A DNA stretch of 51,911 nt, from the NCBI GenBank assembly GCA_004335635.1, contig QAXH01000668.1, positions 536 through 52,446 on the forward strand, written 5' to 3'. Under the pieces are notes generated by a model, which was given only the letters and a program-made list of their open reading frames with translations, searched no databases and was not told where the DNA came from. This DNA comes from Chloromonas sp. AAM2 (taxonomy: Eukaryota > Chlorophyta > Chlorophyceae > Chlamydomonadales > Chlamydomonadaceae). Of this stretch, positions 23,396 to 35,130 are shown piece by piece; the stretch's first letter is position 1, and each line of letters opens with the position of its first letter. The position numbers were made by a program, and so were the translations under genes.

Positions 23396-25722
23396 TCAAT
23401 GTACCAATGCCAGTGAGCAGGCCTGATCGTTTGTCGGTTTTACCTTGAGCTTGGCCTCTGCCTGGTCCAGTTCCGCCTGCACTGCCGCGTCGTACTCGCG
23501 GCACTCGCGCTCAAACGTCGCCAGGTCGAACACATACCCCGGCACTCCACCGCCCATGCAGGACTCCATCTTGTCCATATCAAACCTATAGCATATCATA
23601 TCAAGCGGGTGATGAGCTGCGGGTTGAGCACGGGCTTGAGGTGTGGGCGTGCGGGCCAGGGGCACGGGCGAGGCATGTGATATGCCGGTAATTGTGCAAG
23701 GGTTGCATGGCTGTTTGCCTGTGCCAACTGCAGGTCTCAAGCGCTGAGCCATAAACTGTTCCGATTCATTAGAGCACCAACGGCAAACTCACATTTCGTT
23801 CATGATTGTCTGTTCAGCTGACCCCTTGTCTGCAAAGAGAATCTTCTGCTGAGTCACTGCGTCGACGAAAGGGCGCACCGCCTGCAGCAACATTGGAAGC
23901 AAGAGGCTGAGATATGCCGGCAAGTCTTCTTGGCACGGACCTAGATAACCACTGTCCTTTGAAGAGCACAATGATTAGGCACAGGTCATCGGGTCGTAGT
24001 CATGGCTGGAGACGAGACTCAACAGGGTATTGTTGGCCTCTGCGCTTGCTCCTTGCACCATGTCACAGCGTGCCTGTAGTCCAGTGTGTGTATAGCAAAG
24101 CAGAAGCAGGCTCAACCTTCCGCGCACGTGTGAATGGTTGCATCTTGACACGTGTGCGCACACATGCACACACACACACACACACACACGCACACACACA
24201 CATAACCTAAGTAAGGATGACATGTATGAACCCACCTTCCATGTGAATGAGAAGAGCATTGGTGCGTGGTAGCAGACTGCAGCGCCCAGTCGCTCGGGGT
24301 AGTGATTCTGGAGGATGGAGTTGCACTGGATGGAGATTTGCAAGGGCGGAGCATTGGCCATGCTGTAGCCCTCAAAATCCAAAAGCCATGTCATCTTGCC
24401 AACACCTGCGCAAAAACCGACCGGCACGGCCATGCTCAGGCAAAGTCAACTGGAGCTGCAGGTGAGCATGGAGGCCTGCTTTGCCACACAAGCACCGAAT
24501 TTGCTTCAGGTTACCCAGCATGCAAAAGTCGGTTAGCTGCACCACTCACACAACCCCTGGACCACCTGAAGGGTTTTCAATTTCGGCACACTCGGCGTTC
24601 AGTGGCAAATGCCGCACACGCCCAGCACATACGGGGCCTGTTCAGCTGCATGCCCTTGTAACCCACAAGTCTCAATCCTTCCATCCCCCAGACGCGTCAC
24701 CTCGCTTGTCTGCAATGCGTGCTGCCTGCTCCAACAAATAGATTAGGAACTTGGTTTGCCGGTCATACGTCTTGGTGTTTTCATTCCTGCAATAATGCAG
24801 CAACAGGCATGCAGAAGCGCCTTTGTGCATGGAACACTGCACCATCACGGGTGCGGCCACCATTTACTACAGACATCTATATGGGCATGCGTAAAGCAAC
24901 AGTTGCATCTGTGATACAAGTGCGAGGCTGAAAGGTGTTCAAGGGCTTGCCTGGTGGACACCTCAGCAACTCTCTGGCGAGGCTCTGTCAAACTGCACCT
25001 AAACTGGGAAAGAAAGAGGCACACTCAGCCTGCACAAGAGCCATGAGCGCACCTGGGACGCATCATCACAATGGGACGGTTCTGCTTGTCTGGCGCAAAG
25101 TATATGTGGTTCTTGCCAGTGACGCACTCCTCACGAATATCATCAAACCGGGTCATGTGTGGCTTGTACTGCATGCGCCTGCAGCAGCAGTATGCTTGCC
25201 TTGTTGTCATGGACTGGCCAGAGCACAGAGGGTAAAAGTTTGGAGTGGCACAGCACGCGTCTTCCCGTGGGACGACCTGAGTTTAGGACTCTCCAATAAC
25301 TTGTCAGCATGCACAGACTGCAGCCAACACCTACCACTCCAATGATGTATGTAGCATCTTAGTGGCTTTCTGAAGGTTCCACTGCCTGCGAGCAGGGCAT
25401 GAATACATGGACTCAGGGCATGACTCACGGCAGGACTCCTGCCCCGGGCGAGGTAGCCGGTGTTGAGTTGAGAGAATCCAGTGATACTCACCGGGCTCGT
25501 AGGTAGCGAACGTAGGTGTGCTCGTTGCAGAAAGCTTGCAATGCTGCATTGCTCTGCGCAGACCATAGCGAGGTGATGGTACACGCTACCACAGAATTTG
25601 AACCTCGATGAACTCACTAGTGCGATGCGCACCTGTACAACGCTGGCCACATTGTTCTTTAACTGCTCGCATAGGTCCTTCTGTTCCTTTGTGAGATCCT
25701 CATCCATGTTTGGGTGCTGCAT
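23396..25722 (-). CDS. Sec14-like CRAL-TRIO lipid-transfer protein
   Basis: Eight exons join in frame to 287 residues: 25722-25633, 25553-25492, 25385-25335, 25178-25053, 24786-24701, 24405-24236, 23881-23793, 23585-23396. The N-terminal helices match the CRAL-TRIO-N pattern (FCNEHTYVRYLRAR then W-x-LQKATKMLHTSLEWR). The lipid-binding domain contains PIVMMRPR, YLLEQAARI, the Sec14 hallmark WLLDFEGYSMANAPPL, then ILQNHYPERLGAAVCYHAP and VRPFVDAVTQQKI. Members exchange phosphatidylinositol, phosphatidylcholine or other hydrophobic ligands between membranes and support phosphoinositide signalling and vesicle traffic; the ligand cannot be read from sequence. The C-terminal tail is acidic and helical. 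A donor-like GTAAAA at about 23440 could lead to a further 3' exon, so the last 15 residues are uncertain. No N-terminal targeting sequence is visible. Confidence 0.88.
24156..24204. repeat. (CA)n microsatellite
   Basis: Nearly pure CA repeat interrupted by GCACAC units, inside the intron of the Sec14-like gene between 24235 and 23882. Confidence 0.95.
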
Positions 25723-26407
25723 GCTGAAAAGGCAGCCGGAAAATGCAAAAGCCGGTGATGCTGTTTGACAAGGGATTTCCCGTATGGCGTGCTGGGCAAC
25801 GACACACAGGTGAACGCCTGCCCAGAATCCATGACCAAGAAGCTCTTACGTTCTGGCGGTTGTTCAGTAACGGCTGAGCTGTCTGTTCAGTTCCCACTTC
25901 CTGCATTACATGGCAATGGTAGGCTGCATGTGCCAGGGACCGTGGCATCGGCAACTAAGGGCTTTGGTATCAATAGCCATGCATGGAGGTATAACAAAAC
26001 ACGTCTGGTGTAGTTGTGCTGCCTGTGGTGCGGGAAGAACCACGCAAAGCACAATCAAGAATTGTCCCAGAACTGGCAAACCTTTTTTTTGTTGCGTGCA
26101 TGACTGTAGTAGCCATACGTGGGCATTGCGTGTGAATCAGCCTATGCAGCTCGGGCCTTGATCAGATGGTGGGTTGCAAAACGGGAAACAGAGGAAAAGG
26201 GCACCAGGCCCAAGTGCAGCGCCCATGGAGAGTTTTGAAGACCAGATTCCATTACAGCTTCACAGCACTTCTATAATTCTCATATGCTTTCAGCCTTAGA
26301 CCGGCTTACAGCCAAGGAAAAATGTGGACAGCTTAAGAAGCTGCTGTTCTGTTGGTTGCATGAGTAAGGACAAGCAAGTAGCCAAAAGCTGCGCTCACGA
26401 GTTCGGC
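25723..26407. other. Spacer between Sec14-like and kinase-like genes
   Basis: 5' flank of the Sec14-like gene and 3' flank of the kinase-like gene. It contains one dispersed motif copy; no coding exon recognised. Confidence 0.5.
26060..26090 (+). repeat. Dispersed CAGAACTGGCAAAC motif, copy 3
   Basis: Plus strand reads AATTGTCCCAGAACTGGC then AAACC and eight T. Same orientation as the copy at 29857. Confidence 0.85.
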
Positions 26408-28333
26408 TTAGAACACAGATCCACCCTCATACGTCCCTACATCCCTCCAGTCCCTGTTCCAAGGCCCTCCACCGATGGGATCGCCAAAAGGCAAGGCTGT
26501 GTCAGGCCTCCATGCCTTGTTGGCACACCGGTACATGTCCGGGTGATGGATCTTGCAGCATGGCTCCACAAACTTGTAGCGCCACGCGTTGGGATTCCGT
26601 GGATAGCCATGCGTCAATGCATGTTCAAACCCGTGCTCGTACATGGCTGCACCACAGCACGGCATTGAGCGTCACAGGCACAATGTAACAGCCGCCGCCA
26701 TCCACAAACAGCATTGCTGAGAGAGTCACAGACTCGTCTCTTTGAGCAAACATGGCTTAATCCCTTTCCCTTGCCTAGACGGTGTTGTTTGTTGCAGAAA
26801 GCAACCTATTATTTGTCAAGACAATTGAGTGCAGTACACGCCCGTGTCATAGCTTGCCTGCCAACCCCCTTGTCCATCTACTTAACTGCTGCCCGCTGCC
26901 TATCCTGCTGAACCTTTCTCCAAACTTCCCGTCTCCACTGCACACACAACACACCTGAAGAGCGGTTCTTCAGCGCTGCCGCAGACGTTTCGTCGGGCAG
27001 GCCGTACTGCTGCATCATGTCTTGCACCGACAGGCGCGAGAACTTCTCCAGACATTTGCCCACTTGTGCGGGCCACTGCTTGCCCATCTGCCCTCCGGGC
27101 ACGTAGCACCGGTAGTCCAACAACAAGGGCACGTTAGCCCAGGAGCTGGGGACCTGTACAAACAAAACACATTTTAGGCCACTTTGAATCACTGTGACCA
27201 TTAGGCATAAACAACAGAGGCGGTCCCTCTGCATGATGGTCGGTCATGGCTGATCTTGATGAAGTCCTGTCTGGCTTGTGCTGGTCGGATATTCTGCAAG
27301 CAAGGTGTGCAGCCGCTCGCCTTGTCTCCCCAGTTCTTGAACTTGTTAACCCACGCATTCTCAAACACATTGATCGCAAACTTCTTGGTGGTGGGCAGGA
27401 GGATGGAGTCCATGCCACAGATGTGGTTTTCGTACAGCGCGCGCTCGTTGTCTATCAAGGTGATGTGTCCGTCATCGTTGATGAATATGTTCTGCAGCCA
27501 GAGTTGCGCCCCAGGCAACGTGTGTAATGAAGGGCGCCAAAGCAGCAGCGGAAGGAAATGGACTAAACTTACTGTGGCAGGATTTCTTCCGTTGAAACCT
27601 GGACACAAGTCTTGGTTCGACATGCACGCCTTGACGCACACCCTACACCCTTGCCAAGCAAACCAGGTACTCAAAGCTTCAGGCACAACTGCTCCACGGG
27701 ATGCTTATGTATATGAGCTGTTCTCTTATAGCATGAAGCACAGTAGAGCTGGCAAGGACGCTGCACGTCAGCTTCTGTAGATCTTGTCAGTGAACGAGGC
27801 AGTGCACTCCTGACCCGAGCAACCCTGTCCTGCGCCCGCCCACCTGTGCATGCCTGTCACACTGGCTTGTCAGCAGGTCAAATATTGCCGCCAAAACAAT
27901 CTGTGTCTTATTCAACTTGTTGTGCATGAAGTCCAGCAGCTGGTTGGGGTGCATCATGGGCGTGCCCAGGCGCACCACGTTCTCCATGCTGATGCCCGGG
28001 GCCTGGGCCATCCAGGTGGCATGCCAGCTGCAGGGCAAGGGGCCCAGGGAGCGTCAGCAGAGCACGACAGACCAAAGAGAGGGCTAGGCTAGGCGCACGG
28101 CCACTTGGGCACATACAGTTGCACACCAGGACAGGCAGTGAAAGTGCAGCAGGCCACACGCCCAGACGCAAGCAATGCAAAAATGCGTCACCCCTTGTAT
28201 TGCTTACTTACTTGAGATGGTAACCAATTTTGGGCAAGACTGCGCTGATGGGTTGCACCCACACCTTTGGCACAATGTCTGCAAAACACATGTGGGAATA
28301 CGAACACACAGCATGGACACCAACGACACTTCA

Positions 28334-28374
<41 letters not shown>

Positions 28375-29524
28375 ATGTCCCAGGCTGCACTTGCTACAGG
28401 CCTGCGACCGTCCCATCAGCCTGTCATGTTGTACCTGTAAGACCGCAATCCTCTGAGATCTTTTCAATTGCCAGGTACAGCTTGGCATGCTTGGCTGTGT
28501 GATGCGCATGGCAAGCTGGTTCGGCCTGCGGGAGTCAATGCAAGCACTGAATGTGCGCAGGCTTTTCCCACGGCCCAGTGTGCAGTCATGGAACAGTGGG
28601 GTTATCAGAGCAGGCACCTAGCATCTGACACGAGCGACAACAGGAGCAAGCGCCTTTGAACCATTCAGCATGAAAGCCTGCTGCTTGCCACTGCTGAATG
28701 CCTAATGAATAGCACCTTGGCCCGGTGCTCCTCCCCCGTCCTCACCTGACCCGGCACCTTGCCCACAGGGATGCATGCAACCTTGACTATGGCTCGGCCG
28801 CTGGGGTCCTCGGTCGTGTTGGCCTTGAACAGCCAGTTTGGAGAGGCACCTGCCTCGTCGCTGAACGTGCGGTTGAACAGAATCTTGGAGCCGTGGTTGG
28901 CCTGCAGAAACATGGGTGCAGTGCCACGAAACCTGAAGAGTACTGTCGCCATGAACGCACATGGATGCCAGCGCAGCACCAAGGCAAGGGATGCGGCTTG
29001 TCATGGTGCAGTAGCTGAATCAGGGCGCAGAAGCTTGCCTGCATGCCTGCATGTCTGTCATCGCATGCTGCTCCTGTACTGCCAGGCACTTCCGTTGTGC
29101 TTACCAGGAGCTGCAGGTCATGTGTGCACCCGTGGCATTCATCGCAGAATGGCTTCTTCTGCTTTTCATGCTGTTGCATGGGACGGAAGTCTGTGGCTGA
29201 CAGCTTCAGAGCTTCTGAAGCTGGGACTGTGGGCAGGGGCTTGGCTGTGACATGGCATTTGATGCAGAGGCTGCAGTTGTCCACATGAGGCAGGTCAAGC
29301 AAAGTAATCTGCAAGGCAAGCAGGCAGAGCTCAAATTACTTGACTGAAGTCTAAGACCGCAGTATCAAACACAGCAAAGAGATATACATATATATATATA
29401 TTGGTCTCGCAATATTCGCAAATTGCAAGCTTGCACGTACCCGGTCTGCCGGAGCAGCCAGGCATGCAATCAGGGCGGACAGCGCCACGCCACACACGAA
29501 GAGTGAGCATGTCCCGGCTGTCAT
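26408..29524 (-). CDS. Secreted atypical-kinase-like protein with Cys-rich N-terminus
   Basis: Nine exons join in frame to 464 residues: 29524-29441, 29308-29105, 28901-28746, 28525-28435, 28278-28212, 28027-27844, 27491-27321, 27153-26955, 26646-26408. The first exon encodes a signal peptide (SLFVCGVALSALIACLAA). A Cys-rich segment follows (CSLCIKC and CDECHGC, about residues 40-90), then two N-glycosylation sequons (NRT, NTT), helices with HAKLYLAIEKI, and a catalytic-looking core: LTSQCDRHAQNIFI and ITLIDNERAL. The DR-x3-N plus ID-N pattern resembles the active site of PI3/4-kinase, HipA and FAM20-type atypical kinases; with a signal peptide, a secretory-pathway kinase is the best guess. 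The intron after NWGDK has a GC donor (AAG|GCGAGC). The last exon has two in-frame acceptor choices (26716 or 26646); the 26646 site gives a longer, Cys/His-containing C-terminus and was preferred. Family placement is inferred. Confidence 0.7.
28335..28373. repeat. (CTG)13 trinucleotide repeat
   Basis: Thirteen uninterrupted CTG units on the plus strand (CAG on the transcribed-sense strand), within the intron between the kinase-like exons 28525-28435 and 28278-28212. Confidence 0.97.
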
Positions 29525-29856
29525 GGGAATGCAGGAATGGTGGCCCCGCAATGCTGCCTGCCCCGGCTAGGCGACCATCATGCGTGCGATTGCAACAGGT
29601 TGGACAAGTGCTTGGTTGGCAAAAACAAACTGTTGTGTGAGGCAATGCACCTGCACGATTTACTTCACAGCGTTATGCACGTTTTCGACGGTTGTTGTCA
29701 AAGTCACTGCTGTGTACTATGTTGCCGTCAGCACTGCCAGCATGTGCAGCTTCGGGACCTCCGTATTTGTGGGATAGACGTACACAGCACGGCATTGACA
29801 GGCACATGCTGTCAGTGTACCACTTCAAAAGAAACGAAGAACTGAGAGTCACACAT

Positions 29857-29886
29857 GAATTGTCCCAGAACTGGCAAACATCTTTG
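29857..29886 (+). repeat. Dispersed CAGAACTGGCAAAC motif, copy 4
   Basis: Plus strand reads GAATTGTCCCAGAACTGGC then AAACATCTTTGT. Confidence 0.85.
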
Positions 29887-30167
29887 TAAAGCACAACGCG
29901 CTTGTTTACAGTCTGGCTTTCCAATCAGGAGTTCAACAACCCACTGACCACTGAGCCTATACAGCACGGTGGCAGCTGAAGCAATGAGCGAATGAGCGGG
30001 TGTTGGGCTGGCAACCTGATTTCCTTTCCAGCACTGCAACCATCCATCATTAAACGAGAGACAATGCTGCCACGGCCCCTGCCTGGGGTTGGTGGCTTGA
30101 GGCAAGCACAGGCAGGTCGCAGGCCCTCCCTGGCACAGTTTACAGTTGCTTGCAGTCAATGGGCAAC

Positions 30168-30310
30168 AGAGCTAGAAGACAGCCTGGTGTGCGGAGGAAG
30201 TTTCCGACACCTGCTCACGGCAGCAGCGATACAGAGCTAGAAGACATGAGAGCTAGACATCAACAAGCAGGCATCAGAGCTAGACACCAGCAGGCTGACA
30301 TCAACAAGCA
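30168..30310. repeat. Degenerate GAGCTAGA tandem array
   Basis: AGAGCTAGA recurs at irregular 18-65 bp spacing, with CATCAACAAGCAGG repeated between copies. It is non-coding as far as can be seen. Confidence 0.7.
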
Positions 30311-30521
30311 GGAAATGTGAATGCTGTGGCTGAGAAGGATGCTATGATAGACACCCAGCTCCAGGCGGTGGCATAGAAGATCATGGCATACACACCTGCC
30401 GCCTGGTACAAGCTCAAGCGTGCCGTCTCACCCTTCACTGCACATGTGACATGCCTTTGACGCTACGCCAAACCAAGCCCGCGTTCAGCTGAAGTCATGA
30501 GTCTTGTACAGGTCAGATGCA

Positions 30522-32762
30522 CTAGGAGGGCGCTTGAGGCTTTGCTACAAAAAACTGCGTCATCTTTTTGTTCCCAGCTGCCACCTTGGCTGCCGCAGCC
30601 TGGCGCGCTAGCACGCGGGATTGGGCCGCCTTTTTGTTTGCCTCCTCCTTAGGATCCAGCTGCAGGCACACGACACCAACATGCTGCATGCAGTCAAGAC
30701 ATGACATCCACTGCTCCTGGCATGCATAAGGCTGGTTCGGGTCTTCAGTTGCAAAGAGCAGACGAGATCACGTGCACTTGAAGATGATGTGCATGGCGCA
30801 CCTTGGGCCGCTTGTCTTGAGGCGGTTGTGGCGCAGGCTGATGATGCTTGTGCCCTGTGCACACATGTACACATGCACAAAGGTCATGTCTGGCCGATCT
30901 GCAGCACAAAGGAGCACTCAACGTAATGCACCTCAAAGACCCTCCACATCCACAGCCTGTCGCATTCTCCCCTGCTGCCATGCATTCCTGCAATGCACCC
31001 CTCCCAGGTGGACCAGTGCGATGTGCCACCTGCATCGCCCTGCCAAGGTTTGCAACCCCCACACCTGCTTCGCCAGTAGACCCTCCCGGCTCTATACAGA
31101 GATGCTTGGCCAGCTTGGCAGACCTGCAGGTGCAGCAATACAAGCGAAATCCAGTTGGACACAGAGGGCAATGACCTGTGGAAGCAGAATGCCAGGGAAC
31201 ACTGAACCATGGCTTCAGAACGCTTGCATTTGCGCTGTGAAAGCAAATCCTTGGCCAGATGTACCATTTGGGTACGCCGATGGGTGAAGGGTGCTGCCAA
31301 GTGAACACGCACAACAAGGGCAGGCCACGCCACTGTACGTCATGACGTACCAAGCAGGTGTCAGGTACTCTGCTAAGAATGAAGCAGCATACGCATCTTG
31401 GCCTCTCCCGTCCAGTGGGGCCACTTGAGCGGCCAGGGCCACCTTGCACTGGTCATGCTTGCACAGCAGCCAGGCCAGCACCTGTGGCATGAGAGCAAAC
31501 ACACGTGTGTCCAGAAGCAGCCCAAAAGACCTTATAGCAGCTGACAAGTCCTATAACTTCACAGAAAGAAGTTGGCAGGCCAGACCTTGGTCAAGCAACC
31601 CACTTTGCAGCAGATTCGAGCATGGCAACCCAGCAAACTGCTGTGCTGCTGACAGCTGCGCTCCGTGCTAGCTACGGTAGCCTGGACACCCGCCTGCCTG
31701 GATGATGAGCGGCACATCAGTGGCAATTCAAACACCTGGTGCCGAGTGGCTGTCCAGCTGCACACACAGATGTGTTTGTCGACCTATGCTATAGCTGAAG
31801 TAGCGAAGGCAGAGCTGGACCAGGCATAGCCTTGAGTGAATAAAGTGACTTGATGGCGCCCCCGCTGGCAGTGCCGTTGAAAATGTCACGGGCACTTGAC
31901 TAATCCACTTGGGCTGCGTACGAGCTGACGAAGCTGTTTCTTGATGCTGCACGAGTCTGTGATCACTGACCTTGTCATCGTTGAGTCTGAAGAATTTGTC
32001 CCCGTCCACGTCCCTGACATCCCCCACACATTCCAGTTTCGGCTGTGCACTGATCAGCAGTGCCTGGAGGTCCGCTGCATTGGTACTGGTGCCCCGGTAG
32101 CCGTCCAGCAGCTGATCAACAGGCACCCACACAGAAGTGGACCCGCCCTGAGGCGCAGCAAAGCAAGACATGCACGAGGTGTCTGCCTTGCATGACCGAG
32201 CGCAAGAATGCATGGCGCACCGCAGCGTTTCAGCTGCTGGTATCAAGCCATGCTGATTCTGGCCGCACTGTTCATGTTTGAAAAGCGAAATAGCCAGCAT
32301 GCAGGCGATTTTGGCTACTGGGCTCGTGTCCATGTGGTGTGGATGGTGTGGATGGTGTGACTAGCCGCATGTACCTGCGACCTAGCCCCTTCCAGAACGG
32401 GAAGAAGCGCAAAGAGCGGGTCCAACGGTGTGGCTAGATACAAGCCGCCATCTGCAACCAGTCACAGCATCACATGTTGACTTACACCGCACGTCTGTTT
32501 GCATGGCAAAACAACACTGGTGGTTGAGCAGCCACGCCCTGAGCATGCATTCCGTTGCCGTGGTGGCATGCTCACCGCCAGCCAGCTGGTCTCCCACTAG
32601 CCAGCTGGAGTACATGGCCTTGTAATGGGTCAACTCTAGCAGTGACCCTTGATCCGTCAGCATGCAAGTCTGCATGCCACCACATTTTGGATCCTGAACC
32701 AGAACAGATCGTATGAGGCTGCCATGCTCCTCTGGCATGACAATCATGCGCTGCTCAGTCAT
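30522..32762 (-). CDS. Ribonuclease H2 subunit B
   Basis: Seven exons give 265 residues: 32762-32576, 32451-32375, 32147-31971, 31481-31351, 31175-31124, 30837-30802, 30659-30522. The N-terminal triple-barrel region shows the RNASEH2B pattern: LTDQGSLLELTHYKAMYSSW, then DGGLYLATPLDPLFALLPVL. The helical part follows with VPVDQLLDGY, DKFFRLNDDK and VLAWLLCKHDQCKVAL, then the LAEYLTPAW segment. The C-terminus is Lys/Ala-rich and ends with NKKMTQFFVAKP, resembling the PCNA-binding (PIP) box at the end of human RNASEH2B, with Asn where Gln is usual. The B subunit is a non-catalytic scaffold of the trimeric enzyme that removes ribonucleotides from nuclear DNA and R-loops; the PIP box brings it to replication sites. 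The first five residues of any upstream exon and the 36-nt exon at 30837 are the least certain parts; the latter was chosen because it preserves frame and gives a Pro/Gln/Lys linker. Confidence 0.82.
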
Positions 32763-33293
32763 TCTTCCGCCTTCTGTGTACTGAAGATCTGCCACCGGCT
32801 GCACAGTCCTAATTGAATTCAAAAGGCGGGGCGGTGCAGTTTGTCGCAAAGCGTGAGCGCTGTTTGAGGCAGATCCGGCACCCAGGAACAGCGCTACCGT
32901 GCAACACTATTCACAGACAGCAGAAGTTTGCACGTTTTTCCTTGCCGTACGCGTCATCAGCATTTTTGCATCAGAATCGCGAAGCTTAGGCAGTCTTCTT
33001 TGTATGCTTTACAGTCGCGGTTGCAGAGTTTTGGATTGCTGCTGTGGGTTGAAAGTTTGGACGTTACAGAAGGCAAGTGCCTGGTGGGCAGGACCAGCAT
33101 CTGAAACCGTACAGAATGCAGCCTTTTAGAGGAACACAGCTAAGTAGCCAAGACGTCTGTCTTTGGACACGTGCCAATGAGGGATGCATGCGAGGTCGTG
33201 CATGCACGCAGGTGTACGATGACGTCGGTATCGTCCAAAAGCCTCCTGGCCGCTGCCAGGCAGGCACATACTGATGCTAGAAGAGAAGACATC
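32763..33293. promoter_or_regulatory. Divergent promoter region, RNase H2B / EF-hand gene
   Basis: 531 bp between two divergent start codons; both promoters are expected here. No specific element recognised. Confidence 0.45.
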
Positions 33294-35130
33294 ATGTCCG
33301 CAGAGCAGGTGAGGGAGTCAGGCATCACTGATTAAGGCAGGACCCTATCGCAGGGCGCCACACAACAACCTGGAGGCATGCAGGATTGGACCAGCTGTAG
33401 AGTCCTCAATGCAAAGCACATGCTATAGCAAATAAGGCACGTCGATGGCCGTTCCATGCACCATAAATGACATGCGTTGTGTCCGCTTCCGACTACAGAA
33501 GCAGCAGCAGCTGTCTCCCCGTCCCACTCACCTCACGCCCGAGAACATCTCAGAAGCCTGGAGCCTGCTTTCACCGGCAGGTGTGTGCGCATTCACAGCC
33601 GAAGCTGCACAGCCAGCACAGGTTAAAGCCACAGCACAACAGTTCACAAGGTCATGGCAATAGCTCTATGAATATACGATTGAACAGATGCAGCGGCTCA
33701 AGGGTCTAGCTCACCCACTGGCCTGACCTGTTTCCTGATATGTCGGCCATCCGGGTGCTGGACACCTGTCCAAAGTCAGTCTGCACAACATGTTATGGCG
33801 CTTGTTGCGCCCCACACTCACAGCAACACATTGCCTTGGCCCTGCCCTCATCCTGCCAGGCCACTCCGTGCTGACCAAGAGCCAGATGCTTGACAGCCTG
33901 CGCCTGCTGTTCCCGCACATCTCCGCCAAGGAAGTGCGCGAGCTAGTGGGCACAGGCAACATGTCGGCGGACAAGCTCACCCGCCTACTCATGAACACGG
34001 ACGCGCCGGTGAGGCAATTGATGGGTTGGCACAGTAGGATCTGTAGAGCTCCTAGCTGCTGTCCGTTTGCAGCAGGTTCCGGTAACTTGAAACACAGTCA
34101 ATGTTCTGTATTGCACACACCTGCCACAACACCTGCACACACCTGTCGCTGTCACTGGCATGATTCAAACGTAACTGATTTCAGAGAGATGCCAACTTCT
34201 GCCAACCCGCTGTCTTGGTTTATGCTTGTTTGCAGCACGTGGACCCCAATGTCGAGGCGTTCAAGATCCTGGACACAGCAGAAACGGGCCATGTGGACGC
34301 ACACGTCATCAAGAAACTGCTGCTTCAGATGCATGGCATGGACCAGGTAACTGATAACCATAGGCAGATTGTGGATGGCAACCAAGGGCCGACGATTGGA
34401 GTGTATGCAGCACAGCCACCACACGCAATGAGCAGTGCTGCACTGCTCAAGTGCTCAAGGCCTGTTGCCCACACGTGCAACTCTCTTGCAGGTCGACGAG
34501 GCTGACATGCAGTTAGTCATGCAGCTGTGTGACGCGGACAAGGATGGGCGCATCTCACTTAAGGTGCGCCGGCGGCAAGTTGGCTGGAAGGCCACCTGAT
34601 CTCAGGCATGACAGGCGCTTGCAGGAGTCGACTGAGTGCAGGTGTGTGCGTTACGCGGATCACCAATGCAAGGGTGAACCAGTTACTGTAGCTGCACACT
34701 GGAAGACAGCGCACGTCCAATACGCTTGGCTGTGGCTGTTCAGCAGGCGAGCATGGGGTGTTCCGTGGTAGGAGGCAAGCAACCAGTACTGTCTGGCCCA
34801 TGTTGCATGCATGCCCATGTGCACAGGACTTCGCGACCATTGGCAGCTGGGCCCCGGTCAAGGAGGCGCCCACCGAGTTCACGCGCAAACTCATGGTACG
34901 TGCGCACAGTCACTCAAGATGTGCGCACAGTTGCACAGTCACTCTCTGCGCTGAGGGACGCACGCTCCAGGAGATGAGCTCTTGTTCACGTTCGGAGTGC
35001 ATGCTTTGGGCTGGGCAGCTGTGTCCCGATGTGAGCTGCAAGTTGCAGCATCGTGAGTTTCCCTTGCTGTGCCTGCCTGCAGTTGGAGAAGCTCAAGGAG
35101 TCACAGGGCATCCATCGGGACGATGACTAG
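33294..35130 (+). CDS. EF-hand calcium-binding protein (calmodulin-like)
   Basis: Seven exons join in frame to 181 residues: 33294-33308, 33499-33580, 33860-34008, 34236-34346, 34492-34563, 34827-34895, 35083-35130. The first exon encodes only MSAEQ. The N-terminal half has helical segments of EF-hand type (SVLTKSQMLDSLRLLFPHI, SADKLTRLLMNT) without a clear calcium loop. The pair AFKILDTAETGHVDAHVI and LVMQLCDADKDGRISLKDF follows. Only the last loop, DADKDGRISLKD, has the Asp-x-Asp-x-Asp-Gly pattern expected to bind calcium; its position 12 is Asp rather than the usual Glu. Overall it resembles four-EF-hand regulators such as centrin or ciliary EF-hand subunits in which three loops have decayed. 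A partner or cilium role cannot be read from sequence. Intron 3 (34009-34235) is largely made of a dispersed repeat. Confidence 0.82.
34106..34205 (+). repeat. 100-bp dispersed repeat, copy A (intron of EF-hand gene)
   Basis: Begins CTGTATTGCACACACCTG and ends ATGCCAACTTCTGCCAA. It matches 37466-37565 at 97 of 100 positions without gaps, and ends 30 bp before the splice acceptor. Confidence 0.95.

Larger units (their letters stand above)
29525..30521. other. Spacer between kinase-like and RNase H2B genes
   Basis: 5' flank of the kinase-like gene and 3' flank of the RNase H2B gene. It holds a dispersed motif copy (29857-29886) and an imperfect tandem array of GAGCTAGA-containing units (about 30168-30310). 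No coding exon recognised. Confidence 0.5.

Noticed and set aside
29351..29551. Upstream start of the kinase-like protein at 29551
   Set aside because: That codon is TTG; the first ATG, at 29524, leads directly into a good signal peptide.
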